From NCBI RefSeq assembly GCF_024979255.1, contig NZ_JANLCN010000003.1, forward strand, positions 1 through 64,000: DNA of 64,000 nucleotides. Direction: 5' to 3'. The notes below the pieces were generated by a model. The model was not told the DNA's origin. It ran no database searches and saw nothing but the letters and a program-made list of their open reading frames with translations. Below, in pieces: positions 8,211 through 16,837 of this stretch. Each line of letters starts with the position of its first letter. Within the stretch, counting starts at the first letter, position 1. Origin of the DNA: Herbiconiux moechotypicola (lineage in GTDB: Bacteria > Actinomycetota > Actinomycetes > Actinomycetales > Microbacteriaceae). A program made the position numbers and the translations under genes.

Positions 8211-9141
8211 GGCGCCTCCTCAGGAGAGAGTGGATGATGCGGTCGGAGAGCTTCTGCACCGGACCGGTCTTGCGGGTGAGCGAGCGGCCGTAGTGGCGCT
8301 CGAGGTAGTACTGGCCCACGCTCATCACCGAGGTGCACACGAGGTACCAGAAGGCCACGACGAGCAGGATCTCCATGACCCGCCCGTTGACGAAGTAGAG
8401 GGACTGCGCCCGGTTCACGATCTCGGGGTAGGACACCAGCGACGCCAGCGACGAGGTCTTGAGCAGACCGATCGCCGAGTTGCCGAGGTTCGGCAGCACC
8501 GCCGGCATGGCCTGCGGCAGGATGACGATGCGCATGGTGCGCCAGCGCGAGAACCCGAGCGCCGACCCGGCCTCGGTCTGCCCGTGGTCGACCGAGAGGA
8601 TGCCGCCGCGGATGACCTCGGCGAGATAGGCCCCCTCGTTGATCGACAGGCCCACGATCGCGGTCATCATCGGCGTCATGATCGCCACCGTCGACACCAC
8701 CCCGAACCCGGGGAACCAGATCGACGGCAGGATGAGCGCGAGGTTGAACCACAGCAACAGCTGCACCAGCAACGGCGTGCCGCGGAAGATCCACACGTAC
8801 ACCCACGCGATCCCCGCGAGCACCTTGTTCTCGGAGAGCCTCATCGTGCCGAAGACCACACCGAGCACGAGGCCGATCACGAACGACAGCACCGTGATGA
8901 TGATGGTCTTGCTCAGCCCCTCGAGGATGAGCGGGTTGAACACGTAGCTGAAGGTGACGGGCCAGTCGATCTTCGCGTTGGCGAAGGTCACCACCACGAA
9001 GCCGGCCACAACCACCGCGATCGCGCCGAGCACCCACTGCATGGGCTGGGGGCGCGAGTGCAGGGTGGAGGGCTCGCCCTTCTCCACCTGTTCGAGCCAG
9101 GCGTCATGCTCCTTCTGCGACGTCTCGGTCGGTGTGGCCAT
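8188..9141 (-). CDS. Polar amino-acid ABC transporter permease
   Basis: Membrane subunit of the HisMQ/GlnP type, 317 aa. A cytoplasmic N-terminus of about 45 residues precedes the membrane segments ([35 protein letters not shown]). The conserved coupling loop that contacts the ATPase reads [26 protein letters not shown]. It overlaps the ATPase gene by 23 bp and starts 31 bp after the ThDP-enzyme stop with a GAGGAG ribosome site. Only one permease gene is present, so the transporter probably contains a homodimer. Confidence 0.93.
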   Translation of the reverse strand: MATPTETSQKEHDAWLEQVEKGEPSTLHSRPQPMQWVLGAIAVVVAGFVVVTFANAKIDWPVTFSYVFNPLILEGLSKTIIITVLSFVIGLVLGVVFGTMRLSENKVLAGIAWVYVWIFRGTPLLVQLLLWFNLALILPSIWFPGFGVVSTVAIMTPMMTAIVGLSINEGAYLAEVIRGGILSVDHGQTEAGSALGFSRWRTMRIVILPQAMPAVLPNLGNSAIGLLKTSSLASLVSYPEIVNRAQSLYFVNGRVMEILLVVAFWYLVCTSVMSVGQYYLERHYGRSLTRKTGPVQKLSDRIIHSLLRRRHGDSTAS

Positions 9142-9172
9142 CGGGTGTCTCCTCGATACTCGGTGGTGCAGG

Positions 9173-10822
9173 TCACAGCACGGCGGACTGCCGCGCGACG
9201 ATCACGGTGGGCACGGTGCCCGGATGCACCAGGCTGTCGGCGACCGCCTCGACGAGCGAAGCGATCGAACCCGCCTCTCGCGCCTCGCATCCGAGGGCCC
9301 GGGCGAGCAGCGCCAGGTCGGGCACGTGCAGGTCGACACCGAGCGACGGGATGTCCCGGCTCACCATCTGGTCGCGGATCTCGCCGTACCCGCCGTTGTC
9401 GAGCACCACCACCGTGAACCCCAGCCCCTGCTCCACCGCGGTGACGAGCTCCTGCACCGAGAACAGGAACGCCCCGTCTCCGAGCAGCGCCAGCACCGGC
9501 CGGCCGGGGTTGCCGAGCGAGGCCCCCACGGCGGCGGGCACCGCATAGCCGAGCGTGGCGAACCCGTTGGGGTAGAGGAAGCTCCGGGCCGCCCCCTGCA
9601 GCAGCAGCGGTGCGGTTCCGCGGTACGACACCTGCGAGCTGTCGCCGCACACGATCGTGTCGGGCGCCAGCGCAGCGGCCAGGGCATCGTGCAGAGGCAC
9701 CCACGACGACGCGCTCCCGCGCACCAGGTCCCGGATGCGCGCGGCGCGGTCCAGAGCGTCGGGATGCGCGACGGCGTCGGCCGGCCCCGCGACCGCGAGC
9801 GCCTCCACCAACTGGGCGAGCACCCGGTCCGCGTGCCCGAGCAGCGCCACCGTCGGCGCCACCGGTTTCGCGAGCTGGGCCACCGAGATGTCGACCCGCA
9901 CCACTGCGGAGAGCTCGGAGAACACGTCGGGGTCGACGTCGGTCTCGGCCAGCTCGCTCCCCACCACGAGCACCACGTCGGCCTCGGCGAGAGCCTCGGC
10001 CGCGTAGGGCACCGCCACCCCGCCCGAGAGCGGGTGCGTCTCGGCCAGCGCGGCCTTCCCCGTGGTCGTCGTGACGACGGGTGCCCCCAGCAGCTCGGCG
10101 AGCGCGGCGAGGCCCACGCCCGCATCCACCGCTCCCCCGCCCGCGAGCACAAGCGGGCGCTCGGCGGCCCGGAGCACCGCGGCGGCCCGCGCCACGGCAT
10201 CGGTGTCGGCGCTCACAATCCCCGGGAGCACGGAGGCCTCGGCCGCCACCGCGATGGTGCGCGACTCGAGCACGTCGATGGGGATCTCGAGGTGCACCGG
10301 CCGGGGCCGCGACACGCTCCACTCGGCGAACGTGCGCGCGATCTCGGCCACCGCCTGCTCGGCGCTGTGGCACCGCACGCTGCGCGCGACGACGGCGTCG
10401 ACGGCGGCGCGCTGGTCTTTCACCTCGTGCAGCCAGCCGATGTCGGCGCGCTCGAGTCCGGTCGCCGGCCCGGGCGAGAGCACGAGCACCGGGATCGAGT
10501 CGGCGTAGGCCGTGCCGAGCGCGGCGAGCGCGTTGAGGAGGCCCGGGCCGCTGGTCGTGATGACGACCCCGGGCCGGCCGGTGCTGCGGGCGTAGGCATC
10601 GGCCGCGTAGCCCGCCCCCTGCTCGTGGCGCGGCGTGACGTGGTGGATGCCGGAGCCCTCCGCGCCGCCGCGCAGCCCTCGGTAGAGCTCGAGGTTGTGC
10701 GTGCCGGGGATGCCGAAGACGTGCGTCACGCCGTGGGCGGCGAGGGCGCGCACGATCGCTTCGCCGACGCTCTCGGTGAGGAGTCCGGAGAGCTCGGCCG
10801 GTTCGTGATTGACGAGTGCCAC
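9173..10822 (-). CDS. ThDP-dependent acetolactate-synthase-like enzyme (possible 2-keto acid decarboxylase)
   Basis: Thiamine-diphosphate enzyme of about 549 aa with the three-domain layout of the acetolactate synthase/benzoylformate decarboxylase superfamily. The activating Glu is in RHEQGAGYAADAYAR (about residue 67), and the ThDP/Mg motif runs from GDGAF to LDNGGYGE. I chose the GTG start at 10822, which has GGGGTGG upstream, over the longer TTG start at 10864. Its N-terminal part (FGIPGTHNLELYRGL, HVTPRHEQGA) looks to me like 5-guanidino-2-oxopentanoate decarboxylase (AruI) rather than biosynthetic IlvB. With the amino-acid importer and aldehyde dehydrogenase downstream this would fit breakdown of a transaminated amino acid. 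No transaminase gene is adjacent. Confidence 0.8.
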   Translation of the reverse strand: MALVNHEPAELSGLLTESVGEAIVRALAAHGVTHVFGIPGTHNLELYRGLRGGAEGSGIHHVTPRHEQGAGYAADAYARSTGRPGVVITTSGPGLLNALAALGTAYADSIPVLVLSPGPATGLERADIGWLHEVKDQRAAVDAVVARSVRCHSAEQAVAEIARTFAEWSVSRPRPVHLEIPIDVLESRTIAVAAEASVLPGIVSADTDAVARAAAVLRAAERPLVLAGGGAVDAGVGLAALAELLGAPVVTTTTGKAALAETHPLSGGVAVPYAAEALAEADVVLVVGSELAETDVDPDVFSELSAVVRVDISVAQLAKPVAPTVALLGHADRVLAQLVEALAVAGPADAVAHPDALDRAARIRDLVRGSASSWVPLHDALAAALAPDTIVCGDSSQVSYRGTAPLLLQGAARSFLYPNGFATLGYAVPAAVGASLGNPGRPVLALLGDGAFLFSVQELVTAVEQGLGFTVVVLDNGGYGEIRDQMVSRDIPSLGVDLHVPDLALLARALGCEAREAGSIASLVEAVADSLVHPGTVPTVIVARQSAVL

Positions 10823-10860
10823 GGTGCTATTCCACCCCGCGACTGTTTCGACCAGGGCAC

Positions 10861-11000
10861 GCAATCGTTACCACTGTGTTTCGAATTTCACGCCCAAGAG
10901 CGGCTCAGCGCACGCCGCACTCACGAAACCGCCTCCTACAAAGACAAGAGGTAACACCCCCGGATTTCCGGGCGATTACGCATGTCAACACTGTGTTACG
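10861..11000. promoter_or_regulatory. Control region between ThDP enzyme and monooxygenase 2: paired repeats
   Basis: Three signals are seen in this divergent spacer. GCAATCGTTA at 10861-10870 shares AACGATTGC (reverse strand) with sites upstream of other genes of this region. CACTGTGTTTCG (10872-10883) and CACTGTGTTACG (10989-11000) form a direct repeat; the second copy includes the odd palindrome AACACTGTGTT (10987-10997). GTAACAC (10951-10957) pairs with GTGTTAC (10993-10999) around a small CCCGGA-TT-TCCGGG hairpin (10959-10972). Probably binding sites for one or two regulators; which ones is unknown. Confidence 0.5.
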
Positions 11001-11032
11001 AGCCCTCGGATGCTGTTGCAGGCGATTTGCCA

Positions 11033-11054
11033 CGCGTAGTACAAACGTTTACGC
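11033..11054 (+). promoter_or_regulatory. Candidate LacI-type operator upstream of monooxygenase 2
   Basis: The segment with core TAGTACAAACGTTTACG, centred on the palindrome AAACGTTT, ends 54 bp before the ATG at 11109. Seventeen of 22 positions match the segment upstream of the paralogous monooxygenase at 15408 (16757-16778, read towards that gene), in the same orientation and at a similar distance. The match is observed. Binding by the LacI-type protein at 14390 is inference. Confidence 0.55.
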
Positions 11055-11108
11055 AAGTACGGCAGAAATGTGGCTCCGGCCACGCGAGGCGACCGGGAGG
11101 TCATCGAG

Positions 11109-12413
11109 ATGGGATCCAAACCGTTCCACCTGGGCTGGTTCACGAACTACGCCACTCCGGTGTGGCAGGGCCCGTGGTCGGGCAACGAGACCACGTCGTG
11201 GATGGACGGCGAGTTCTACGTCGACATGGCCAAGTCGATGGAGCGGGCCGGCTTCGACTTCATCATGCTCGAGGACTCCGAGATCGTGCCCGACGCCTAC
11301 GGGGAGTCGATGGTGAAGGCCCTGAAGTACAACATGAGCGCCCCCAAGCTCGACCCCGTGCTGCTGCTGCCGGCCATCGCCCGCGAGACCGACAAGCTCG
11401 GCCTCGTCGCCACCATGACCACGAGCTTCTACCCGCCCTTCATCCTCGCCCGGTCGATGCAGACCCTCGACCACATGACGCACGGCCGGGTGGGCTGGAA
11501 CATCGTCACCTCGAGCGAGGACCGCGCGGCCCAGAACTTCGGCCTCGACAAGCTCTACGAGCACGACGAGCGCTACGAGCGCGCCGAGGAGTTCACCGAC
11601 CTGGTGGGCGAGCTCTGGAACTCGTGGAAGCCGGATGCGCTGGTCGCCGACTACGAGACCGGCACCTACACCGACGGCGACAAGGTGGAGGTCATCGACT
11701 TCAAGGGCACCTATTACTCCAGCCGCGGGCCCCTCAACGTGCCGCCCGGGCCGCAGGGCCGCCCGGTCATCTGCCAGGCCGGCTCCTCGGAGCGCGGACG
11801 CGAGTTCGCCGCCAAGTACGCCGAGATCATCCTCGCCGTGCCCACGGGCCTCGAGCGCCAGAAGCAGTTCCGCGACGACATCCGGGCCCGCATGGAGCGC
11901 ATCGGTCGCGACCCCGACAGCTGCAAGATCCTCTTCATCGCCGAGCCCGTGCTGGGCTCCACCCAGGCCGAGGCCGAGGCGGTGTGGGAGAAGATGAACG
12001 AGCCCACCGACGCCAACGTCGAGCGCGGCCTGATCGGCATGAGCACGGTGACCGACATCGACTTCTCGAAGTTCCCCCTCGACGAGCCGCTGCCCAAAGA
12101 CCTCACCACCAACGGCCACCAGTCGAGCCTGAAGAACTTCTACACCTACGGCGAGACCCTCCGCGACGTGGCCATGACCTGGCTCTACCACTACGCCGAC
12201 AAGAGCCTCGTGGGCACCCCCGACAAGGTCGCCGAGCGCATGGAGGAGATGATGGACTACGTGGGAGGAGACGGTTTCCTCATGCACGGCCCCATGTCGC
12301 GCCGCTACATCAGCGAGGTCTGCGACGGGCTCGTCCCCGCGCTCCAGCGCCGCGGGCTCACGCGCACCTCCTACACGCACGACACACTGCGCGAGAACCT
12401 CCTCGCCTTCTGA
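11109..12413 (+). CDS. NtaA/DmoA-family FMN-dependent monooxygenase (paralogue 2)
   Basis: Second LLM-class flavin monooxygenase of the window, 434 aa, expected to need reduced FMN from an external reductase. It shares with the other two KPFHLGWF, IMLEDSEIVPDAYG, TMTTSFYPPFILARSMQTL, DHMTHGRVGWNIVTSSEDRAAQNFG and the tail RTSYTHDTLRENLLAF. The ATG at 11109 is preferred over an in-frame start at 11070, because GGGAGG lies 8 nt upstream of it. It leads a plus-strand set with an amino-acid binding lipoprotein and an MDR-type dehydrogenase, so its substrate may be imported by the adjacent ABC system. The chemistry (C-N, C-S or other hydroxylation) cannot be told from sequence. Confidence 0.92.
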   Translation: MGSKPFHLGWFTNYATPVWQGPWSGNETTSWMDGEFYVDMAKSMERAGFDFIMLEDSEIVPDAYGESMVKALKYNMSAPKLDPVLLLPAIARETDKLGLVATMTTSFYPPFILARSMQTLDHMTHGRVGWNIVTSSEDRAAQNFGLDKLYEHDERYERAEEFTDLVGELWNSWKPDALVADYETGTYTDGDKVEVIDFKGTYYSSRGPLNVPPGPQGRPVICQAGSSERGREFAAKYAEIILAVPTGLERQKQFRDDIRARMERIGRDPDSCKILFIAEPVLGSTQAEAEAVWEKMNEPTDANVERGLIGMSTVTDIDFSKFPLDEPLPKDLTTNGHQSSLKNFYTYGETLRDVAMTWLYHYADKSLVGTPDKVAERMEEMMDYVGGDGFLMHGPMSRRYISEVCDGLVPALQRRGLTRTSYTHDTLRENLLAF

Positions 12414-12503
12414 GCCGCACCACCCGGAAGCACCACCGCACCACCTGTTCCACCAGCACCAGCCGCACCGATCATCCCGACAACCAAGCGACAGGAATCT
12501 GGA

Positions 12504-13430
12504 ATGCCCACCTCTCACATCACCCGCGCCGGCCGCAGCCGCCGGCTGCTCGCGCCGCTCGCCCTCACCGCCGTCACCGCGATCGCCCTCGCGGGCTGCG
12601 CCAGCGGCAGCTCGGCCGAGACCACGGCCACGCCCGACGCCGAGCTCAGCGAGCTCGCCGCCCAGCTGCCCCAGTCGATCCTCGACAAGGGCAAGATCGA
12701 CGACCTCGTGCAGACGCCGGCGGCGCCGTTCGAGTTCGTCGACGAGTCGACCGGTGAGCTCACCGGCATCGACATCGACCTCACCAACCGCATCTCCGAG
12801 GTGATCGGGTTCCCGATCGAGATCACCCAGGTGAGCGACTTCGCCAACCTCATCCCGGGTGTGCAGAGCGGCCGGGCCGACATGGTGATGTCGGGCACGC
12901 TCGACAAGCTCGAGCGTCAGGACGTGGTCGACATCGTCGACTACTTCACCACCGGCACCGTCTTCATGAAGCTCGCCTCCAACAGCGACATCAACGGCTA
13001 CGAGGACCTCTGCGGGCAGACCGTCGTGACCGCCAGCGGCACCGACTACCCGAGCCAGACGCAGGCGATCTCGGAGGAGTACTGCGGCGACCCGAACAGC
13101 ATCCAGATCCTCACCACCTCGTCGGGCTTCGGCGACTACGTGAACCAGCTGGAGCTCGGCCGCGCGGTGGCCCTCGTCAACGGCTCCGACTTCAGCGCCT
13201 ACGAGGCCGCCGAGAACTACCCCGACGAGCTCGAGGTGGTGGGCGACCCCGTCATCAACCCGGGTGTCTACGGCGTTCTCGTGAACAAGGATCTGCCGGA
13301 GCTCCGCGACGTCATCCAGCAGGCGCTCACCATCATGATCGAGGACGGCAGCTACCAGGAGATCCTCGAGAAGTGGGGTCAGGGAGCGGCCGCAGTCGAC
13401 GAGATCACCATCAACTCCGCCACCCAGTAG
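12504..13430 (+). CDS. Amino-acid ABC transporter substrate-binding lipoprotein
   Basis: Periplasmic-binding-protein-like lipoprotein, 308 aa. The signal peptide has twin Arg residues and a hydrophobic core (LLAPLALTAVTAIALAGC) ending in a lipobox LAGC, so Cys33 is the expected lipidated residue. The mature part has the SBP_bac_3 layout (FEFVDESTGELTGIDIDLTNRI, GRADMVMSG, VVTASGTDY). It is the missing third component of the importer encoded on the other strand at 7368-9141. It follows the monooxygenase by 90 bp, which suggests that transporter and oxygenase act on the same compound or its derivative. Confidence 0.92.
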   Translation: MPTSHITRAGRSRRLLAPLALTAVTAIALAGCASGSSAETTATPDAELSELAAQLPQSILDKGKIDDLVQTPAAPFEFVDESTGELTGIDIDLTNRISEVIGFPIEITQVSDFANLIPGVQSGRADMVMSGTLDKLERQDVVDIVDYFTTGTVFMKLASNSDINGYEDLCGQTVVTASGTDYPSQTQAISEEYCGDPNSIQILTTSSGFGDYVNQLELGRAVALVNGSDFSAYEAAENYPDELEVVGDPVINPGVYGVLVNKDLPELRDVIQQALTIMIEDGSYQEILEKWGQGAAAVDEITINSATQ

Positions 13431-13440
13431 CCTCGAGATC

Positions 13441-14340
13441 ATGACCGGAATCCTTCTTCGCACCGAGATCTCGTCCATCTGCGGCTCAGACCTGCACGGT
13501 CTCCGCGCCGGTCACGAGGCGGGTTCGAACCTGGAGGAGCTCGGTCACGAGTCGGTCGGGGTCGTCGTGAAGAGCGACGACCCCGGCTTCACCCCCGGCC
13601 AGCGCGTGCTCCACGCGCCGGTCGTGGAGGACGGCCGCACCTTCGCCCCCTTCCAGCGCGCCCGCCCCGGCTTTCTCGTGGCGGTGCCCGAGGGCCTCGA
13701 CGCCGAGCGCGCGGTGTTCGGGCAGCAGCTGGGCACCGTGCTGTGGTCGCTCACGCACTACCTGCCGACCGGCGCCGTGCCGACGACCGCGTTCATCGCG
13801 GGAGCGGGGCCGGCCGGCCTGCTCTTCCTCCAGGTTCTCCGCGGCCTCGGCGCCGAGCTCGTCGTGGTGAGCGAGCCCGTCGAGTGGCGGCGGGAACTCG
13901 CGGCCCGGTTCGGCGCGGTCACCACCACGCCCGAGGAGGCGGACGGGCTCGTCGCCTCGCTCACCGACGGGCGCGGGGTCGCCCTGGCCGTCGACGCCTC
14001 CGGGGCCGCCGTCGCCCGCGCCCAGTGCGTGCAGCTGGCCGCGCAGGAGGGCGTGGTGGGCTTCTTCGGCATCCCCAACGACGACGAGATGCGCTTCGAC
14101 CTCGACCTCTCGGCCGCCTTCGGCAAGAACCTCACGCTCTCCACCGTGCAGGGCGCCCAGTTCGAACCCGGGCTCACCTCGTTCAGCCGCGCCCTCGAGA
14201 TGATCGCCGACGGCAGCATCGACGTCGACTCCCTCATCAGCCACCGGCTCACCCTCGACCAGGTCGGCTACGCCTTCGACATCGCGGCACGCATCGCCGA
14301 CGGCGCCGTGAAGGTGCTCGTCGACGTGCGGGACGCCTGA
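13441..14340 (+). CDS. MDR-superfamily (zinc-type) dehydrogenase, N-terminally short
   Basis: Medium-chain dehydrogenase/reductase of 299 aa. It keeps the catalytic-zinc start ICGSDLHG and LGHES, and a Rossmann part beginning IAGAGPAGLLFLQVLRGLGAE. The usual 25-30 residues before the first catalytic Cys are missing, and the four-Cys structural-zinc loop is absent. It starts only 10 bp after the binding-protein stop, leaving no room for a longer N-terminus without overlap. It may be a naturally shortened variant or a decayed domain. Likely role: alcohol/ketone interconversion in the same pathway as the oxygenase; the substrate is unknown. Confidence 0.8.
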   Translation: MTGILLRTEISSICGSDLHGLRAGHEAGSNLEELGHESVGVVVKSDDPGFTPGQRVLHAPVVEDGRTFAPFQRARPGFLVAVPEGLDAERAVFGQQLGTVLWSLTHYLPTGAVPTTAFIAGAGPAGLLFLQVLRGLGAELVVVSEPVEWRRELAARFGAVTTTPEEADGLVASLTDGRGVALAVDASGAAVARAQCVQLAAQEGVVGFFGIPNDDEMRFDLDLSAAFGKNLTLSTVQGAQFEPGLTSFSRALEMIADGSIDVDSLISHRLTLDQVGYAFDIAARIADGAVKVLVDVRDA

Positions 14341-14377
14341 CCGCCGCCGGCCGCCCCGCGCCGCCCGGCCCAGCCAG

Positions 14378-14389
14378 TATCATTCAACC
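14378..14389 (+). promoter_or_regulatory. -10 element TATCAT six bases before a GTG start (leaderless promoter)
   Basis: TATCAT (14378-14383) matches the actinobacterial TANNNT -10 element and is followed by exactly six bases before the GTG at 14390. There is no Shine-Dalgarno sequence, so transcription probably starts at the initiation codon. No convincing -35 is visible. Confidence 0.55.
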
Positions 14390-15391
14390 GTGACAGTCGA
14401 CCTCCGCGCCGTCGCAGAGGCGAGCGGCGTCTCGATCAGCACGGTGTCGCGTGCGCTCAGCGGCTCGCCCCGGGTGAGCCCCACCACCCGCCAGCGCGTG
14501 GAGAAGATCGCGGCGAGCCTCGGCTACCGGCCCAACGTGGTCGCGCGCGGGCTCCGCACCCGGCAGTCGAACCTCATCGGCCTGGTCATCCCCAACCTCG
14601 TGAGCTTCACCTTCGTACAGCTGTTCTCCGACCTGCAGCGCGGCTTCCGCGAGCACGGCTACGAGATCGTGCTGAGCGTCACGAACAGCGACCCCGAGCA
14701 GGAGCTCGCCTCGTTCCAGACCCTGCGCGGTCACCAGGTCGACGGCGTCGTGGTGATCGGCTCCTACGAGGTGAGCACGGAGTACCTGCGCACCACCGGG
14801 CTGCCCGCCGTGCACCTCTTCCGCCCGCCGGAGCGGCCGGCCGGCGACTGCATCACCATCGACGACGTGGAGAGCACCCGCAGCTCCATCAGGCTGCTGG
14901 CCGAGAAGGGCCACCGCCGCATCGCGTTCATCAACGGCCGCGACCCGGAGACCATGGACGGCTACCGCGTCGCCCTGGCCGAGGCGGGCATCCCGTTCGA
15001 CGACGAGCTCGTGCACGTGGGCGGCTACAACACCGACACGGGCATCGCCGGGGTCGACAAGGTGCTCGCCCTCGACGACCCGCCCACCGCCGTCTACTTC
15101 GGCTGCTACGAGACCTGGCTGAGCGGCATCCCGCGCCTGCAGGAGCTCGGGCGCACCGTCGGCGACGACGTGTCGATCGTGTGCCGCGACGACGCCCCCA
15201 TGCTGCGCTGGTGGCGCCCCTCCATCACCGTCACCGACGTGGAGGTGGGCCGCATCGCCGGGCTCGCCATCTCACGGCTGCTCGACGCGATCTCGGTGCG
15301 CACCGCGGGCGGGCGCACCGAGAGCGGTCGCTACCAGGTGAGCGCGAAGCTCATCGAGCGCGACTCCGTCGTCGAGCTCAGCGCATCCTGA
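14390..15391 (+). CDS. LacI/GalR-family transcriptional regulator
   Basis: A 333-aa regulator with an N-terminal LacI helix-turn-helix (VAEASGVSISTVSRALSG, residues about 6-24), hinge region GLRTRQSNLIGLVIP, and a periplasmic-binding-protein-like effector domain. The GTG start has no ribosome site but sits six bases after a TATCAT -10 box, so the mRNA is probably leaderless. It stands between monooxygenases 2 and 3 and is the best candidate to bind the LacI-like sites near 10861, 11033, 16757 and 16850. The ligand is not known. Confidence 0.92.
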   Translation: MTVDLRAVAEASGVSISTVSRALSGSPRVSPTTRQRVEKIAASLGYRPNVVARGLRTRQSNLIGLVIPNLVSFTFVQLFSDLQRGFREHGYEIVLSVTNSDPEQELASFQTLRGHQVDGVVVIGSYEVSTEYLRTTGLPAVHLFRPPERPAGDCITIDDVESTRSSIRLLAEKGHRRIAFINGRDPETMDGYRVALAEAGIPFDDELVHVGGYNTDTGIAGVDKVLALDDPPTAVYFGCYETWLSGIPRLQELGRTVGDDVSIVCRDDAPMLRWWRPSITVTDVEVGRIAGLAISRLLDAISVRTAGGRTESGRYQVSAKLIERDSVVELSAS

Positions 15392-15407
15392 CTCAGCACA
15401 TCCCGAC

Positions 15408-16715
15408 TCAGAACTCCATCAGGTTGTCGCGGAACAGCTCGTGCGTGTACGACGTGCGCGTGAGCCCCCGCCGCTGCAGCTCCGGAACCAGCGCGTCGGT
15501 GATGTCGGCGATGTAGCTCCGGGTGAGCACCGTCGTCTCGATGAGGAACCCGTCGCCCCCGATCTCGTCCATCGCCGCCTCCATCGCATCCGCCACCTGC
15601 TCGGGCGTGCCCACGAAGTCCTCGTTGATGTAGTGGTGCCACCAGGTCTCGGCGATCTCCCGCACCGTGTCGCCCATGTGGTAGAGGCTCTTGAGGCTCG
15701 TCTGGTGCGCGTTTGTGGAGAGTTCGGGCAGCGGCGCGTCGAGGTCGAGGGTGGAGAAGTCGATCTCGGTGTGCGCGCTCAGCCACGACAGCGAGCAGTG
15801 CAGCTGGTACTCGTCGAGGGTGTACCGCACCTTCTTCTTCACCTGCGCCTCCTCCGCCGTGCGGCCGATGATGGGCTCGGTGATGAAGAGCACCTTGCAG
15901 GTGTCGGGGTCGCGGCCGAAGAACTTCATGCGGGCGCGGATGTCGTCGCGGTACTCCTTCATCGCCTCCACGCCCTGCGAGGCGCAGAGGATGAACTCCG
16001 AGTACTTCGCCGCGAAGTCGCGCCCCGCGTTCGACCCGCCGGCCTGCCCGAACACCGGCATGCCCTGCGGCGACGGCAGCGTGGTGAGCGGCCCGCGGCT
16101 CTTGAACCAGCGCCCCTCGAAGTCGATGGTGTGCACCTTGTCGGGGTCGACGTACTGGCCGGTCTCGCGGTCCATCAGCAGCGCATCCGGTTCCCAGCTG
16201 TGCCAGAGCTCGCGCACCAGCCGCACGTACTCGTCGGCCATCTCGTAGCGCAGATCGTGCTCGATGAGCTTGTCCATGCCGTAGTTCTTGGCCGCCAGGT
16301 CGCCGGATGAGGTCACCATGTTCCAGCCCACGCGGCCGTGGGTGAGGTGGTCGAGCGTCGACATGAGGCGCGCCAGGATGTAGGGCGGGTAGAAACTGGT
16401 CGACATGGTGCCCACCACGCCGATGTGCTTCGTGGCGGCGGCGAGGATGCCGAGCAGCGGGATGGGGTCGTGCTTGGGGGCGAAGTTGCCGTAGGCGAGG
16501 TCCCACTTCGTGCTGCCCTGATAGGTGTTGGGCACCTTCGTGGAGTCCTCGAGCATCATGAGGTCGAAGCCTGCCCGTTCGAGGCTCTGCAGCATGTCGA
16601 TGTGGAAGGAGCCGTCCATCCACTCGGCGCCGTTGTTGCCGGAGTAGACGTCGTTCCAGTACGGGGTGTTGAAGCTGAGGAACCAGCCGAGGTGGAAGCG
16701 GCGATCCTGGACCAT
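15408..16715 (-). CDS. NtaA/DmoA-family FMN-dependent monooxygenase (paralogue 3)
   Basis: Third LLM-class flavin monooxygenase, 435 aa. Shared blocks: RRFHLGWFLSFNTPYW, MMLEDSTKVPNTYQGS, TMSTSFYPPYILARLMSTL, DHLTHGRVGWNMVTSSGDLAAKNYG, and the tail RTSYTHELFRDNLMEF. The ATG at 16715 has AGAGG upstream. It is divergent from an MFS transporter at 16838, and the 122-bp spacer holds sites resembling those in front of paralogue 2. It converges with the LacI gene with only 16 bp between the stops and no hairpin there. Three paralogues within 15 kb suggest related substrates or successive steps. Confidence 0.92.
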   Translation of the reverse strand: MVQDRRFHLGWFLSFNTPYWNDVYSGNNGAEWMDGSFHIDMLQSLERAGFDLMMLEDSTKVPNTYQGSTKWDLAYGNFAPKHDPIPLLGILAAATKHIGVVGTMSTSFYPPYILARLMSTLDHLTHGRVGWNMVTSSGDLAAKNYGMDKLIEHDLRYEMADEYVRLVRELWHSWEPDALLMDRETGQYVDPDKVHTIDFEGRWFKSRGPLTTLPSPQGMPVFGQAGGSNAGRDFAAKYSEFILCASQGVEAMKEYRDDIRARMKFFGRDPDTCKVLFITEPIIGRTAEEAQVKKKVRYTLDEYQLHCSLSWLSAHTEIDFSTLDLDAPLPELSTNAHQTSLKSLYHMGDTVREIAETWWHHYINEDFVGTPEQVADAMEAAMDEIGGDGFLIETTVLTRSYIADITDALVPELQRRGLTRTSYTHELFRDNLMEF

Positions 16716-16756
16716 GAGACCTCTTTCGCGAAACCGGGGTGGGTGAGCGGATGCTC

Positions 16757-16786
16757 GTGCAATCGTTTGTAGTACACGAACGTTTC
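16757..16786 (-). promoter_or_regulatory. Candidate LacI-type operator upstream of monooxygenase 3
   Basis: Read towards the gene, the core is GTACTACAAACGATTGCAC, matching 17 of 22 positions of the site at 11033-11054. A second palindromic core, GAACGTTTC (16778-16786), lies directly upstream. Distance to the ATG at 16715 is about 42 bp, similar to the 54 bp at paralogue 2. Regulation by the LacI-type protein at 14390 is inferred. Confidence 0.55.
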
Positions 16787-16825
16787 AGGCGGATGAACGC
16801 GGGGGTGGGTTCGGAAATATGCTGG

Positions 16826-16837
16826 TAATGTCAGGTC
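16826..16837 (+). promoter_or_regulatory. -10 element TAATGT six bases before a GTG start (leaderless promoter)
   Basis: TAATGT (16826-16831) followed by CAGGTC and the GTG at 16838. The spacing places the transcription start at the initiation codon. No useful Shine-Dalgarno sequence precedes the gene. Confidence 0.5.

Noticed and set aside
11049-13478. 809-codon minus-strand open frame opposite the monooxygenase and binding-protein genes
   Set aside because: Composition (Val/Glu/Gly/His/Asp-rich) is that of the complement of high-GC coding sequence; the plus-strand genes have clear motifs.
13441-14340. Frameshifted pseudogene of a longer alcohol dehydrogenase
   Set aside because: The upstream 10-bp spacer and coding sequence show no remnant of the missing N-terminus, so decay by frameshift cannot be shown.
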